The translations under genes and the position numbers were made by a program. The notes beneath the pieces were generated by a model, which worked only from the letters and a program-made list of their open reading frames with translations, was not told the origin of the DNA and searched no databases. From Takakia lepidozioides (Eukaryota > Streptophyta > Takakiopsida > Takakiales > Takakiaceae): a DNA stretch of 64,000 bases. Position 1 is the first letter of the stretch. Every line of letters starts with the position of its first letter. The DNA lies in assembly GCA_030704615.1 (NCBI GenBank), contig CM060733.1, positions 43,648,001-43,712,000 on the forward strand. Reading direction: 5' to 3'. Below are positions 45,356-55,904 of the stretch, piece after piece.

Positions 45356-46042
45356 GGGGCTGCTATTTCATGAGCTATGAGCCATGAGCGGCATGAGCCA
45401 TGAGCAGAGTCGTAAGTGTGGAAAAAACATGAGCAGCACTATTTTCCGGAAATGAGTGTCCGCGGGAATAGGGTTTAGGGTGCCACGGTCATAGGGGAGA
45501 AGGACCTCCCGATGAAGGAGGTTCGGCAATGTTATTTAGAATTATATATTGAAAGGCAATGTTTCGCGAATGGTAGGGTGGTACTGCTCTGTACAATGGG
45601 GGCCCATTTCAGCCTACCAGCCACTTGCAAAATCCACCCACACTCCCAATCCCAAATGAAATGAGCAATGACGCATTCTAGGAACGATGGACACAGAATA
45701 GAATAAAAGAGGGCACAATGAGGTTTTTGTTGATCCACATGAAATTGCATTTGAAGCACGTCTACTGTGCTGATTGTGCAATCAAATCTTTAGCCCTGTG
45801 CCTACTGAATACAAGTCACGTTGTCAATGGGACTTCGACTGCTCTCAGAACTAGCTCATGAGTCATGGGGCTCCTCCATGTAAAGTCGATTGCAGCCGTT
45901 GTACCGCCCCTAGTGATGTTCACCACAATGTCCTGCCCTTCAATCATACCACCATCGAATATGGAAATCTTCACGTTTTCGTCGTCCACACCAATGCGAA
46001 TGTCCCCATACAATGGAGAAGAGGAGCGCACTCCTTGAGGAT
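45356..46042. mobile_element. Fragment of a related transposon with different cargo
   Basis: It starts ggggctgctatttcatgag with further CATGAGC units, like the methyltransferase-side end of element 1. Subterminal ccgcgggaatagggtttagg resembles 18594-18630. The gene inside is not the methyltransferase. The right side joins gypsy G4 RNase H sequence without a second end. Confidence 0.6.
45816..46031 (-). pseudogene. C-terminal fragment of an unknown protein
   Basis: A minus-strand frame of about 70 codons, including YGDIRIGVDDENVKISIFDG and HELVLRAVEVPLTT-stop. The alternating hydrophobic pattern suggests beta strands. I recognise no family. It is the 3'-most coding piece beside the transposon end at 45356, the position occupied by the ParB-methyltransferase in element 1. 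The upstream part is missing. Confidence 0.35.
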
Positions 46043-46640
46043 CTCACATAGAACATAAACTTCTTGCCCAACAGGTAATGCCTGAATTTCTTCACTGCAT
46101 AGATCATTGCCAGTGCTTCTCTTTCAGTTGTGCTATAGTTCCTTTCAGCACTGTTCATCAACCTGCTAGCATAGTACACAGGTGAATCTATATTTCCTGT
46201 ATCATTCTGGGCTAACACACGCTCCCACGCTTCTCCTGATGCATCACAGTGAACATGAAATACTAATGCCAGTGAGGGTTAATCAGTACAGGTGTAGTTG
46301 TTACTGACAGTGTAAGTTCCTCAAAAGCCCTGTTGACATTCAGCTGTCCATGCAAACACTGCATCTTTCTTCAGAAGCTTGCTCAATGGTGCTGCTATTT
46401 GTGCATACCTTTTGACAAATCTTCTGTAATAACTGGTTTGCCCAAGGAATCTCCTTAGACTCTTAATATTCACTGGTGGTGGAGAGGCTTTAATGGCCTC
46501 TGTCTTCCTGGGATCCACAAGAAGTCCCCTCTTACACACAATGTGTCCCAGAAGCACCCCTGAGTTCACACAAAAAGTACACTTCTCTGGATTCAGGCCC
46601 AGACCTCTCATCCTGCATCTGGCCAGACATAACTCCAATT
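46043..46640 (-). pseudogene. Gypsy G4 reverse transcriptase end and RNase H start
   Basis: The minus strand reads CRMRGLGLNPEKCTFCVNSG, LLGHIVCKRGLLVDPRK, LRRFLGQTSYYRRF and ISAPLSKLLKKD-like sequence. These are the RT palm end, thumb and connection. After a frameshift it reads NIDSPVYYASRLMNSAERNY and REALAMIYAVKKFRHYL, which are RNase H strands. It is cut at both sides by foreign fragments. The sequence differs from G1. Confidence 0.85.
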
Positions 46641-46765
46641 TATTATGGATGGAAATTCGGCGCCGAATTTCCATCCGGCAGGTAGGGCGGCGCGCAAAAT
46701 TTTTCCAAGTCAAAACAGTGTGCAAAGGTCTTGCTTTCAATCACTGGGTATGTCCAAAAGTACTT
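46641..46765. repeat. Patch of element-1 palindrome and G3-type repeat inside gypsy pol
   Basis: 46645-46700 carries one complete element-1 unit (ggatggaaattcggcgccga.. then gcaggtagggcggcgcg). It is joined directly to ~60 bp matching 32535-32610. Both are foreign to the RT coding sequence on either side. Confidence 0.75.
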
Positions 46766-48370
46766 CACCATCCTTGGTTCCTCTTTAGTTCCCACATTCA
46801 CTTCCCTCACCTGCTCATCAGCTGTGATTGTCCGACCAGTCACCACTTCATCCTTAAACTCACAGTGGCTGGTTCCTCTAGGATTTCCATTTCTCCTTCT
46901 CTTTCTTCATAGAAATATGATGGGTAACTGCTGGTTTCCTCTTCAGTTGGTGTTGCTGACACTACACCACAGCAGATACCTCTTAAACAACTTAGGCTTT
47001 CCAGCCGCATCTCCGCAACCTCTTCCCACTCTGGGTGTGCTGCAAACAAGGTAGCTTCCTGCTCCTCATCCAGTCCTCCTCTCCAGTCATACTCTCTGAC
47101 CCCTCGAGGTCTTCTCGTAGCAGGTAATCTACTAGATTTCTTTGTGGTAATTTGCATCTCGTGTATCCCATTATGCACGGTTAATAACTGAGAATTCCAG
47201 TCATGGAATACCCTGGCCTGTTTCAGCCACGGGCGTCCCAATAATAAGGAGTAAGCCTCCATGACTTCATCCATCTTCAACACAGTTACTGTGATCATAA
47301 AGATCATCTTCTGTATCTGTATCTTAACTCCTCTTATTAATCCCAATGGCTGTACACTTCTTTGATCTGCCATTGTTACTGTAAATGGGGCTGGTTTCAT
47401 GTTACTTAGACCAAGCTTCTTCCTTAATTGGTCTGTCATGATATTCACTCCAGAACCTCCATCTATCAGTACATCAGTTAGTTCTGTGCTTCCAATTCTC
47501 AATTGGATTACTGGCATAGAATCATCAAAGTCCATGACTGTTTCTCGCCCTTCCGGCTTCGGCTTCACATTATAACTGGTCACCTTGCTATTCAGGTCTG
47601 TGTTTCCTGTCTCCTGGGCAATTCGATTGATTGCTTGATACAGCCTGTGCCTACAATAAGGTGCCACAGCCAATAGCTGTCCAATGGTAATCTCTGCTTT
47701 GGTCTGGCATATTACTTCAGCCAAAGTCTCTTCATTACTTTGCATGTCTGCATCTTCTTTCTTCCTTTCATCCTCACTCACTTCTTCTTCTCCATCAGAA
47801 TCAGAGGAATCTGCCACAGGAATATCAGTACTCTCTGCATTTCCCTTATGGTATCTGCCACTTCCTTGTGCAGTTCCCTTTCATCTTTCCAAGTCTCTTC
47901 ATCTTCAGGCATATCACTGCCACCTTCATTATCATCATCTTCCTCAACTACTGGAGGTATTAATTTGGCTTGCTTCTGGTTACTATCATTGTACTTACTT
48001 CTGGTACAACACATGGCCTGAGCTGCCACCACTGGGCCCTCATTCACAGGAGCTCTCATCTCATTCTGGTGTCTTATCCAGAATGAATAGGCTGCCTTGC
48101 GATGTCCTGGCTGATTACAATAGTAACATAGTTCTTCACCATTGGGTCCCCGCCCTTGGTCTGCTCTTGGATTATTTCTGTAATCCTGATTCCCGGGTTG
48201 GTAGTTCCCCCTTGGATTACCCTGATAGTTGCCTCTGGAATTTCCTTGGTAATTCCCTCTTGAATTACCTCTCCCTTCCATGCCATTGTTATAACCACCA
48301 GACCTACCATAGTGGTCCTGATCATTGTTTCTTCTTGGCTGGGGCTGCACCTGATGCACCCTTACTTGCC
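46766..48370 (-). pseudogene. Gypsy G4 gag knuckle and protease region
   Basis: An Arg/Gly/Asn-rich stretch (GNSRGNYQGN repeats near 48230) precedes a CCHC-like knuckle ELCYYCNQPGHRKA. After an acidic linker a clean frame at 47817-46840 (325 codons) carries the retropepsin VLIDGGSGVNIMTDQLRKKL and LLLGRPWLKQARVFHDWN. The active site is DGG in place of DTG or DSG, as in some plant gypsy lineages. Downstream RT is interrupted. The 5' part is cut at 48370 by the ParB copy D junction. Confidence 0.8.
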
Positions 48371-48374
48371 TAGG

Positions 48375-50580
48375 TTTTCTTGCAATCCCTCCAAGACACC
48401 ACAAAGAGGCAATAACACACCGGTTAGACCATCGCGGGCAAGAGCAGCCCCTGCAATTACCCATACGGTGGAGAGTGGAGAGAGGGAAAGAAACACCAGA
48501 AAGAGCACGGATTGTGCAAGTTCGAGGTGAAGCCAGGGAGAGGCAGTAGAGACGGGAGAGTGCTGGAGGTGGTTTTGCAGGTGGCTGACCCTGTTGAGGA
48601 GGACGACAGGGAGCTTTCTGACCAGGATGACATCCTCCCGGACATCCCAGGCCCAAACCCGGAGCATACACAGGCTGGATTTGGCGGTCCTGGTGGGCTG
48701 CCGGAAAACCCCTCTGCAGCAGACGTCATGTCTGAGGCGGATATGAAGTTGGCCGCTGCCAAGATGTTGGAGGCAACCCACAGCAACATTGGCAGGGTAC
48801 TGGGGGGCATGGTGTACCTGGCCAAGCTTCGAATTCCCCTTTGCCGCTTGGTGTCATTACAGGTGGTGAGACCTGCCCTCCCAGCGATATCGACAAGTTG
48901 AAATTCTCTTTCCGGGATGGATATCGAATGGGGTCTGCCGCGTTTTACGTTTCCATTGAGAACGACCACGGAGCTTCCCGTGCCCACACTTCTGATGAGG
49001 TGGACAAATGGGGTCCCCCTTGGCAAACGCGAAATGAGGAGTTCGAGAGATCGATTGCTAGTGATCCTCTTTTCCAGCACTTGTCCGGTAAGATGTTTCT
49101 ACGTGTGGGACGGCAATCATCGCCTCCTGGCATGGATGGAGCACATTGCCCAAGCCCACCCCAACGACCTCCATTGGCATTTCGCTGTGGATTGTGTTGT
49201 GCTGAAGGTTGCGGGCCCAAAGATCACAGTCTTCTCAAAGCTGCAATGCGGACATCAACTCGTAAGTTACAACGCCTCTCGCTTTTGGACTTTGAATTTG
49301 GAAGTCATTTCATTGCGAATCCTCATATATGATGAAAATTCCCATTTCAGTATTGTTTGATGGAAATGTGGCACTGCAGGGTGACTGAGAATGCCTTCAT
49401 TGCCACCAACTTGTCCCATATGCTCTTCCGAGTGAAGGATGTCGGGAAGCAGGGCAAGAGTTTGCCAATTCCCTCAGTGTCGACCTCCTACGCAAGTCGG
49501 AGGCAAAGGCAGACAGAACTTGGTATAGGCTGAGCGTCGACGCCATGGTGGACTACATATTTCGGGTAAAGCTCCTGACAGTTTTGTTGAGCTAATCTGT
49601 CTCTCCTCCCCCAATAGAAGAAAAGGTCTTCACCGTGATTTCTAATCTCCTCCCCCAATAGAAGAAATTGTGTTTGAGCAGGATCTATAATCTTATGTGC
49701 GCATTCTTGACAGACGAAAATACAACAGGATTTGGCACATGCGCGGAGGTTCTACATGGAGTCAGAGGAGAAGAATCCAACCCTCCCGGCACTCGAATCG
49801 TATGTCAAAGCTGCGGAGGTGAGGGCCCGCATAAAGTACAAATCGCGGATGATAAAGTACGTGGCCATAGCTGATCCCGCCCTTGGTGCCGACTTTCTGG
49901 TGGAGGTGGGGAAGCACTACTCTCGCGCTCTGAAGCCCACGATGACATTGGAGAAGCTCCATCGTCTAGCCACATCCTGTGTGGATGCAACAGAAAAGAT
50001 GATACATTCTTAACCAAATTGTGGTGGCAACAACTCCTTTTTGTGGTGTTTGGCACTTACGAATATGCTGGGTGTTGGACAGACCCGGTGGCTCCAAATC
50101 TGGATTGGTTCCCAAAGTACCAGGGACATGTGGAGCTTCCCCAAACCGGACAAACTCTCTGATCCCACATTCGACATGTGGATGAACCGCATGACATGGT
50201 GGTTTCAGGTACTTCCCCACGCTTCGTTTGGGGCTTCTACTCTAGTAGGGGGTGGATTCATTGTATTTTTTCAGGAAAGTGATCTGATGGAGAATCTCCA
50301 CAGGTGACGACGAATGCGCAAGAGCAGTTGGACACACAAGCACATCAGTTCAAGATGGAGATATCTCCTGCAGCAGAGAGCCTACGTGACTATGTGACGA
50401 GGTACTTCTGCTCTACAAAACCAACCTATTCCTTCGGGAGATAGCAGATGCTCGCCGGAGCCACGAGTTCACCGACCAGCCGAATGCGGACAAAGCAGCA
50501 ATGCGCCTTCTGTACAGGTACAAACGCGCTGCCTTTCTTTCAAGTCCTTGCATTTCAGGATGTAAGAGGCCTCATGTGGT
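48375..50580 (+). pseudogene. ParB-methyltransferase, copy D (ParB half only)
   Basis: The N-terminal acidic region EEDDRELSDQDDILPDIPGP leads to SEADMKLAAAKMLEATHSNI. The ParB-like domain follows (IPLCRLVSLQVVRP; FYVWDGNHRLLA near 49100), ending at the donor actc|gtaagt (49261). Further exons lie at 49380-49565 (VTENAFIATNLSHMLFRV) and about 49731-50010 (ESYVKAAEVRARIKY, LGADFLVEVGKHYSRA). Next come FPKPDKLSDPTFDMWMNRM to about 50207, and AQEQLDTQAHQFKMEISPA to about 50517. One-base indels near 48891 and 49097 shift the frame. It stops at 50580, in the intron just before the position of the copy-B palindrome array, and joins a partial G2 LTR. The methyltransferase half is missing. Confidence 0.8.
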
Positions 50581-50745
50581 GATGACAGCTGTTAGGTTAA
50601 GCCATCACGTGCGATATAGGAGTGGGGCCCTTCTTGCCATTTCCACTGTCTGTCCATTGTTCTTGCAGCTCAGATAGTTTGTCGTAATAAGAAGTGTGAG
50701 TGCAGTGAGTGGAGAGAGAGAGTGTTTCTCCGAGAGGTGAGGAAA
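50581..50745 (+). repeat. Gypsy G2 LTR, 3' portion and leader
   Basis: From gatgacagctgttaggtt on it matches 52722-52880 and 37575 onward. It lacks the LTR start. The LTR end and the primer-binding site cannot be fixed by eye. Confidence 0.7.
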
Positions 50746-51650
50746 GTCATCAGGATGGTGAAGAAAGCTGTGCAGCAGTCTTTGCCGGGAGCAATTTCAA
50801 TGATGGCGGGGGAGTTGCGAGGGGAGATATTAATTTGATTATGGGCGGTCGTGAGCAGAGAGCACAGTGGAGACAGTCCGGGATGTTAGAGTTCTTGTTA
50901 TTGTCTGCGAAGAGTCTGCCAAAGGCCAGTATGGCCACGGTCATGCAATTCTATAATTCTTATGATCCTGTTACTAGGACTGGAACAGTCAATAACATTG
51001 AGATATTAGTGGATGTGCGTACTGTCACGGAAGTCTTGCTACTGCCTCGGGCCGGTTTTGATGTCGATGGTTTTAAGGACGAGTCTTTTGTTCCTGAGGA
51101 TTACTTCAAGGGGGGCTCCACCGCATGTAATCAGACGGGAGGCTGGGCTGTTGCCAAGGCGCTTAAGCCAGAGTTAATGGAATGGATGAAGTTCGCAGTT
51201 AGTCGATTGGCATTGAAGAAAGTGATGTAGCCCGGTCACAATCGAATGCGGCGGTATCAACATTTCAAGGTTTTCAACTCAATTGGGCAGAGTTTGTTTG
51301 CGGGCAAAAGGAAGAGTGGGAAGACAGACATACCGAACTGTGCAATCTATTTGTCTATGATTTTGCAGCATCGATTGAAGGTACCGGCCCCAGCCGATGT
51401 GATTGCTACCATGATTATCGATAAACCAGAGTCGAGCAAAGCGAATGAAAGGGCTTCAACACTGGCGGCAGTTAATACCAGTGTTGCAATGGTGGTGTCG
51501 GGAGGCAAAGATGCAAGCAGCCAATCGTCTTTTGCAACGAAGCTCCGTGATTTAGTTGAGGGATTGCAAGTCGTAGCAGCAGAAGCCCCTTGATCACGAG
51601 GACTTGCATAAGGAATTGGCCGATTTGAGGGTTACGAATATCGCTACCCT
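50746..51650 (+). pseudogene. Gypsy G2 gag-like region
   Basis: The frames read LEFLLLSAKSLPKASMATVM, QFYNSYDPVTRTGTVNNIEI, LLPRAGFDVDGFKDESFVPE and FAVSRLALKK. After a stop at about 51230 they continue RYQHFKVFNSIGQSLFAGK..LSMILQHRLKVPAPADVI. This resembles plant retroelement N-terminal proteins with an F-x-G..V..I..lf..P pattern. It is followed directly by integrase sequence. Protease, RT and RNase H are deleted. Confidence 0.65.
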
Positions 51651-51673
51651 ATGGCGCAATCAACAATTACAGC

Positions 51674-52498
51674 TTGCGTGGGATGATGCAATGGTCAGAA
51701 GCGATTGCGACCGAATACGTGACTAAGTGGGCTGAAGCAATGGCCACCCGCACCGATACAGCCAAGGTTGTGGCACAGTTTCTTTATGAGAATGTCATCA
51801 CTCGATTTGGTTGTCCTCGAGAGCTCGTGAGCGATCGTGGTACACATTTCTTGAATTCTACTATTGAGCAGATGAATTCTAAGTATGTAATTAAACATCG
51901 GAAAACTACACCTTATCACCCACGGGCTAATGGCCAGACTGAGAACACCAATGGGTTGCTATGTGGGATTTTAACGAAGACAATTTCTGGTACTGGACTG
52001 GCAGTGATTGGGACACGAAGCTATTCTCCGCATTATGGGCCTATCGGACTGCATTTAAAGTCACTACCGGATTTACTCCATTTCAGTTGGTTTATGGACA
52101 AGAGGCAATATTGCCTATCGAGCTTGAAATTCCTTCCCTCCGCATAGCTATTGAGGAACGGTTGGGCAATGTTCCGTCCCTATCGGCTCGTCTGTTGCAA
52201 TTAGTCAAGTTGGATGAACTTCGTCGACAGGCGTTACAGAACATTGAAGTCACACAATTGCGACGGAAGGACTATTATGATAGCCGTCTTGAACCCAAGA
52301 TATTTAAAGGCTCAAGATTTGGTACTTCTTTATGATAGTCGTTTTCAAAAATTTCTTGGTAAATTGAAGATGCGATGGCTCGGGCCATACCGGGTGGTGG
52401 AAGCTTTTCCAAATGGCTCGATACAATTGGCTACCATCAATGGCGACCCAGTGCCGACACGGATAAACGGCGATCGTCTTAAGTTATTTCTTACTTAA
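51674..52498 (+). pseudogene. Gypsy G2 integrase
   Basis: The catalytic core shows EYVTKWAEAMATRTDTAKVV, VSDRGTHFLNSTIEQM (second Asp) and HPRANGQTENTNGLL (Glu). It continues in other frames with LWAYRTAFKVTTGFTPFQLV, YGQEAILPIELEIPS and the C-terminal KMRWLGPYRVVEAFPNGSIQ..FLT-stop. The first catalytic Asp lies upstream of the preserved part. Two frameshifts (near 51960 and 52310) interrupt it. The polypurine run aagtgggaggggg at 52517-52529 precedes the LTR. Confidence 0.9.
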
Positions 52499-52529
52499 TG
52501 ATTCCGTGGGCAGGTTAAGTGGGAGGGGG

Positions 52530-52855
52530 TGTCAATCAGCTATTAGTCAATTCAATTTTTATTTTTATTTTTAAAAAAAACTATATTATCTCGAATGAAT
52601 GAAGTAAATGCGAAGGGTACGGAGAGTCATTATGAGTGTACAAAGCGCCGCCGTTTGGGCCGATAGATTGGGTCGAGACGGTTAGTTCTTTATGGTTTGT
52701 AGGACGATCGTAGCCGTATATGACAGCTGTTAGGTTAAGCCATCACGTGCGATAAATAGGAGTGGGGCCCTTCTTGCCATTTCCACTGTCTGTCCATTGT
52801 TCTTGCAGCTCAGATAGTTTGTCGTAATAAGAAGTGTGAGTGCAGTGAGTGGAGA
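52530..52855 (+). repeat. Gypsy G2 LTR shared between two copies
   Basis: It begins tgtcaatcagctattagtc straight after the polypurine run and ends near gtgtgagtgca. A second gag follows at about 52893, so this LTR serves as the 3' LTR of the left copy and the 5' LTR of the right one. The right edge is approximate. Confidence 0.75.
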
Positions 52856-52892
52856 GAGAGTGTGTTTCTCCGAGAGGTGAGGAAAGTCATCA

Positions 52893-53271
52893 GGATGGTG
52901 AAGAAAGCTGTGCAGCAGTCTTTGCCGGGAGCAGTTTCAATGATGGCGGGGGAGTTGCGAGGGGGAGATATTAATTTGATTATGGGCGGTCGTGAGCAGA
53001 GAGCACAGGGAGACAGTCCGGGATGTTAGAGTTCTTGTTATTGTCTGCGAAGAGTCTGCCAAAGGCCAGTATGGCCACGGTCATGCAATTCTATAATTCT
53101 TATGATCCTGTTACTAGGACTGGAACAGTCAATAACATTGAGATATTGTCACGGAAGTCTTGCTACTGCCTCGGGCCGGTTTTGATGTCGATGGTTTTAA
53201 GGACGAGTCTTTTGTTCCTGAGGATTACTTCAAGGGGGGCTCCACCGCATATAATCAGACGGGAGGCTGGG
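52893..53271 (+). pseudogene. Second gypsy G2 gag fragment
   Basis: It repeats 50756-51145 with small deletions (agcacagggagac; loss of the VDVRTVTEV-coding bases) and stops at gggaggctggg, where the family-3 transposase sequence begins. Confidence 0.8.
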
Positions 53272-54520
53272 TTCGAATATTGGGAGAGCTCAACACGGAG
53301 AAATGGTCCATCACTGCATCAAGCGAATCTGCATCCAGCATTGGTTGTGTCGAATCCCCTTCACCTAGTATGTGTTTTTCCAGGAAAGCCTTGCTAGCTG
53401 CAAGCGCTATAGCAGAAGGTGTTGCACAAGGGGCATTGTGGAACTCCTGCTTCAGCAGATTTCTAGCGATGTCCACGCTATCCCTGCAACTTCCTTTGGA
53501 CACAAGATGCTCGTGTGCACCCATATGAATGCAGGCACGAGTCATTGTCTTGCATCGGTGTGCCACCTGGTACATATGAGCGTGGCACATAGAAACACAG
53601 GACGGGGAAAGTTTGCAGAACCTGCACACAAAAGTATTGGTCTTGGGAGGGGCAAGTCCTAGGGTGAAAGGATTCAGGGGCACACCTTCCCACTCACTTT
53701 CATTTGGTTGAGCGCTGTTTCTCATCGAGGGCAAAAATATTCAGGCACTTGCAATGCCCAACGCAAACCGACCTTCGAAATTTCAATCCAATGTCGTTGT
53801 GGATGTTCGACGTTTTTGTCCTGCACCAAGGGTGTCCGTCATGTTTTTTTGTCCATGCCCTGGAGAAGCCTAGCCAGTCCATTGGAAGACGTGGGAGGGT
53901 TGAGCTCAAACAAGATGTCCCCATCAAACTCTGCTGGCACGTATTGAACCCGCTGCACACGAAGGGACTCCCAATCAACAAAACGCATCTCGCTCTTGCA
54001 CCCAGGCACCCCTGCGAGGGCTTTCAATTTTGGAATGACACTCGTTATCTCTTGCAATTCGTCATCATCCAAGAATGGAGTCTGCACTGGCGGAGGAATC
54101 TCAGAAACATCCTCCGAGGACGAGTCTGAAAGAGTCACGAATGTAGTGGATGTGCTCACCTCTTGTTTCACATGAACTGTGTCATTTTGCTGCACGACCG
54201 ATGCTGCAATTCCAGGGGTAATGACTGATCCTGCTGATTGTCTTCTCTTTTTCCAAGGACACGGTATGTGCCTGGAAGGACTCTCCACTTCCTTCCACAC
54301 TCGCCAACCAATGGTTTCTCCAAGTGTCCAGAATCCAAATTCTCATCCTCGTCATACACCTCTTTTTGAACAAGCAGAGAACCCAATTCCAGTGGGAACA
54401 CTGTAACCAGCTCATCCTCAGGAACAACTGCAAACCCATCGTCGTCTGCAGTGACAGTCAGTGGAAGACTACCTGCATTGGAATGAAATCGGGCGAGTCT
54501 ATCTCGCTCCCTCGACATGT
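53272..54520 (-). pseudogene. SWIM-type transposase N-terminal half, family 3
   Basis: The minus strand starts MSRERDRLARFHSN. It contains CGRKWRVLPGTYRVLG (matching REWRVPPSDSVIYRAVG of element 1), an acidic Ser-rich linker, and FDGDILFELNPPTSSNGLAR (matching VDGNIFFEFPP). The cysteine cluster follows: HDGHPWCRTKT, CVGHCKCLNI, FVCRFCKLSPSCVSMCHAHM and RACIHMGAHEHLVSKG. The catalytic region is lost at 53272, where G2 gag starts. There are frameshifts near 53835 and 53700. Cys spacing is conserved across three diverged families, which supports a zinc-binding role. Confidence 0.75.
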
Positions 54521-55390
54521 TTTCCTACGCTGACCGAAAGTTGCGATTCACAACGGAATCCCGAACTGATAGCCCGTAATTCTCGAAAGGGGATCCACCA
54601 CAAACAAATTGAGGTCAACAAGGGTAGCACTAACCCAAAGGCTGCGGGCGATGCATCAAAAGGATGTAGGAATGACATGCACTGAACTTCGCAGACAACC
54701 ACGCTAAGAGACATCAACCAGAAAAACTGTTTTCAAAGACAAGAAGCCACAAGAAGCCGTGCTGTTTTTGGATGAAAAACAAACCCTGAACATGACATGA
54801 AACCATCCATTATGGAAAGACGGCAACAACCCTGGAGAGCAATAAACAGGAAGACCCCGAATGTAATGAGGTTGTGCTGTGCCAGAAAAAGCACAGCACA
54901 AACACTGACACTCCAAGAGTCACCTCGCACGGATGTGTGCAACACAAGATCATTTCCGACACAACCCTTTATACCGAATGACCCCATGGCGACGATGACG
55001 GCAAAATGCAAACCACAGGGTAGGCAGTACGACACACGTGGATGCATATGTGAAGCATAACATTTTTGGCGAATCTGCAAGAACTGCTCGAAATTGAACT
55101 AGCATTAGATTTCTACGACACTTCCGAATTTGAAAGAATGCAAGAAGGCCGCCATGTATTGGCAGGTGGCGAAGTACATTTGACATATATCACAAGTACA
55201 TGCAACGGATGTACATATTTTCTAGCACTTTATTTTCTTGGATAATACAAAGACGCCGAAATGGATGAATTCCGTTCGCACACAATAACAACACCCGCAT
55301 CCAAATACGGTTGACAATGTACAATTTTGATTTTGGTTACATGCCATAGCAACCCTTGTTGCAAACCTCAAACTGGAGAGCTCTAGAGGC
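54521..55390. promoter_or_regulatory. Intergenic spacer of the family-3 element
   Basis: It lies between the divergent transposase fragment and the plus-strand ORF at 55394. Unlike elements 1 and 2 it shows no palindrome array. I see no other gene. Confidence 0.35.
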
Positions 55391-55393
55391 ATC

Positions 55394-55844
55394 GTGGGGA
55401 GCCCTTGTTTCCAGCGGAGGAGGAAGAGAAGGAAGTCATTATACTTCACGAGCTCTAGAAACAGGAATAGAGCCAGATATAGAATGAGGATGGAAAGAGT
55501 GGACGAAGAGGAAAAGGCGGAAGAAGAGGGCAAAGAGGAAAGTATGGCGATGGAAGAGCAGGAATCCGGAGAAGAACAGCAGCCTGCCATAGTTCCAAGA
55601 ACAGGTGAGGAGGACATTGCATCCGAGGGAGAGACAGACGCCGAAGATGATGTTGATGCTGGCTCACGAAGAACCTCATAGTGGAAGAGAGGATGGGGGA
55701 GATGCTCCAGAACATGCGATGCGTGGAGAGCAGTCCGAAGCGCAAAGGGTCCCGGCGAGTGGGGAGTCTTCTGGAGCAGCCCGAAAAAAGGTACAATCTT
55801 TGAAACCACCTTTGTGCTTCATTGCTGATGTGAACCCCAGTTGA
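55394..55844 (+). CDS. Low-complexity acidic/basic ORF of the family-3 element, unknown
   Basis: The frame starts with a basic run (QRRRKRRKSLYF) and then a Glu-rich stretch to the stop at about 55681. An overlapping frame continues to 55844 (SGESSGAARKKVQ). Its position and direction are those expected for the N-terminal exon of a ParB-methyltransferase gene divergent from the transposase, and such N-termini here are disordered and charged. No conserved motif proves this. It may also be non-coding. Confidence 0.25.
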
Positions 55845-55904
55845 GATTGTATTTTGATATGAACATAGTCTACACACGGCATCTCTGCCAGGTTGCATCA
55901 ACCG

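Noticed and set aside
47778-48671. 297-codon minus-strand ORF spanning the G4/copy D junction
   Set aside because: It fuses gypsy gag with the antisense of the ParB gene's 5' region across a rearrangement junction.
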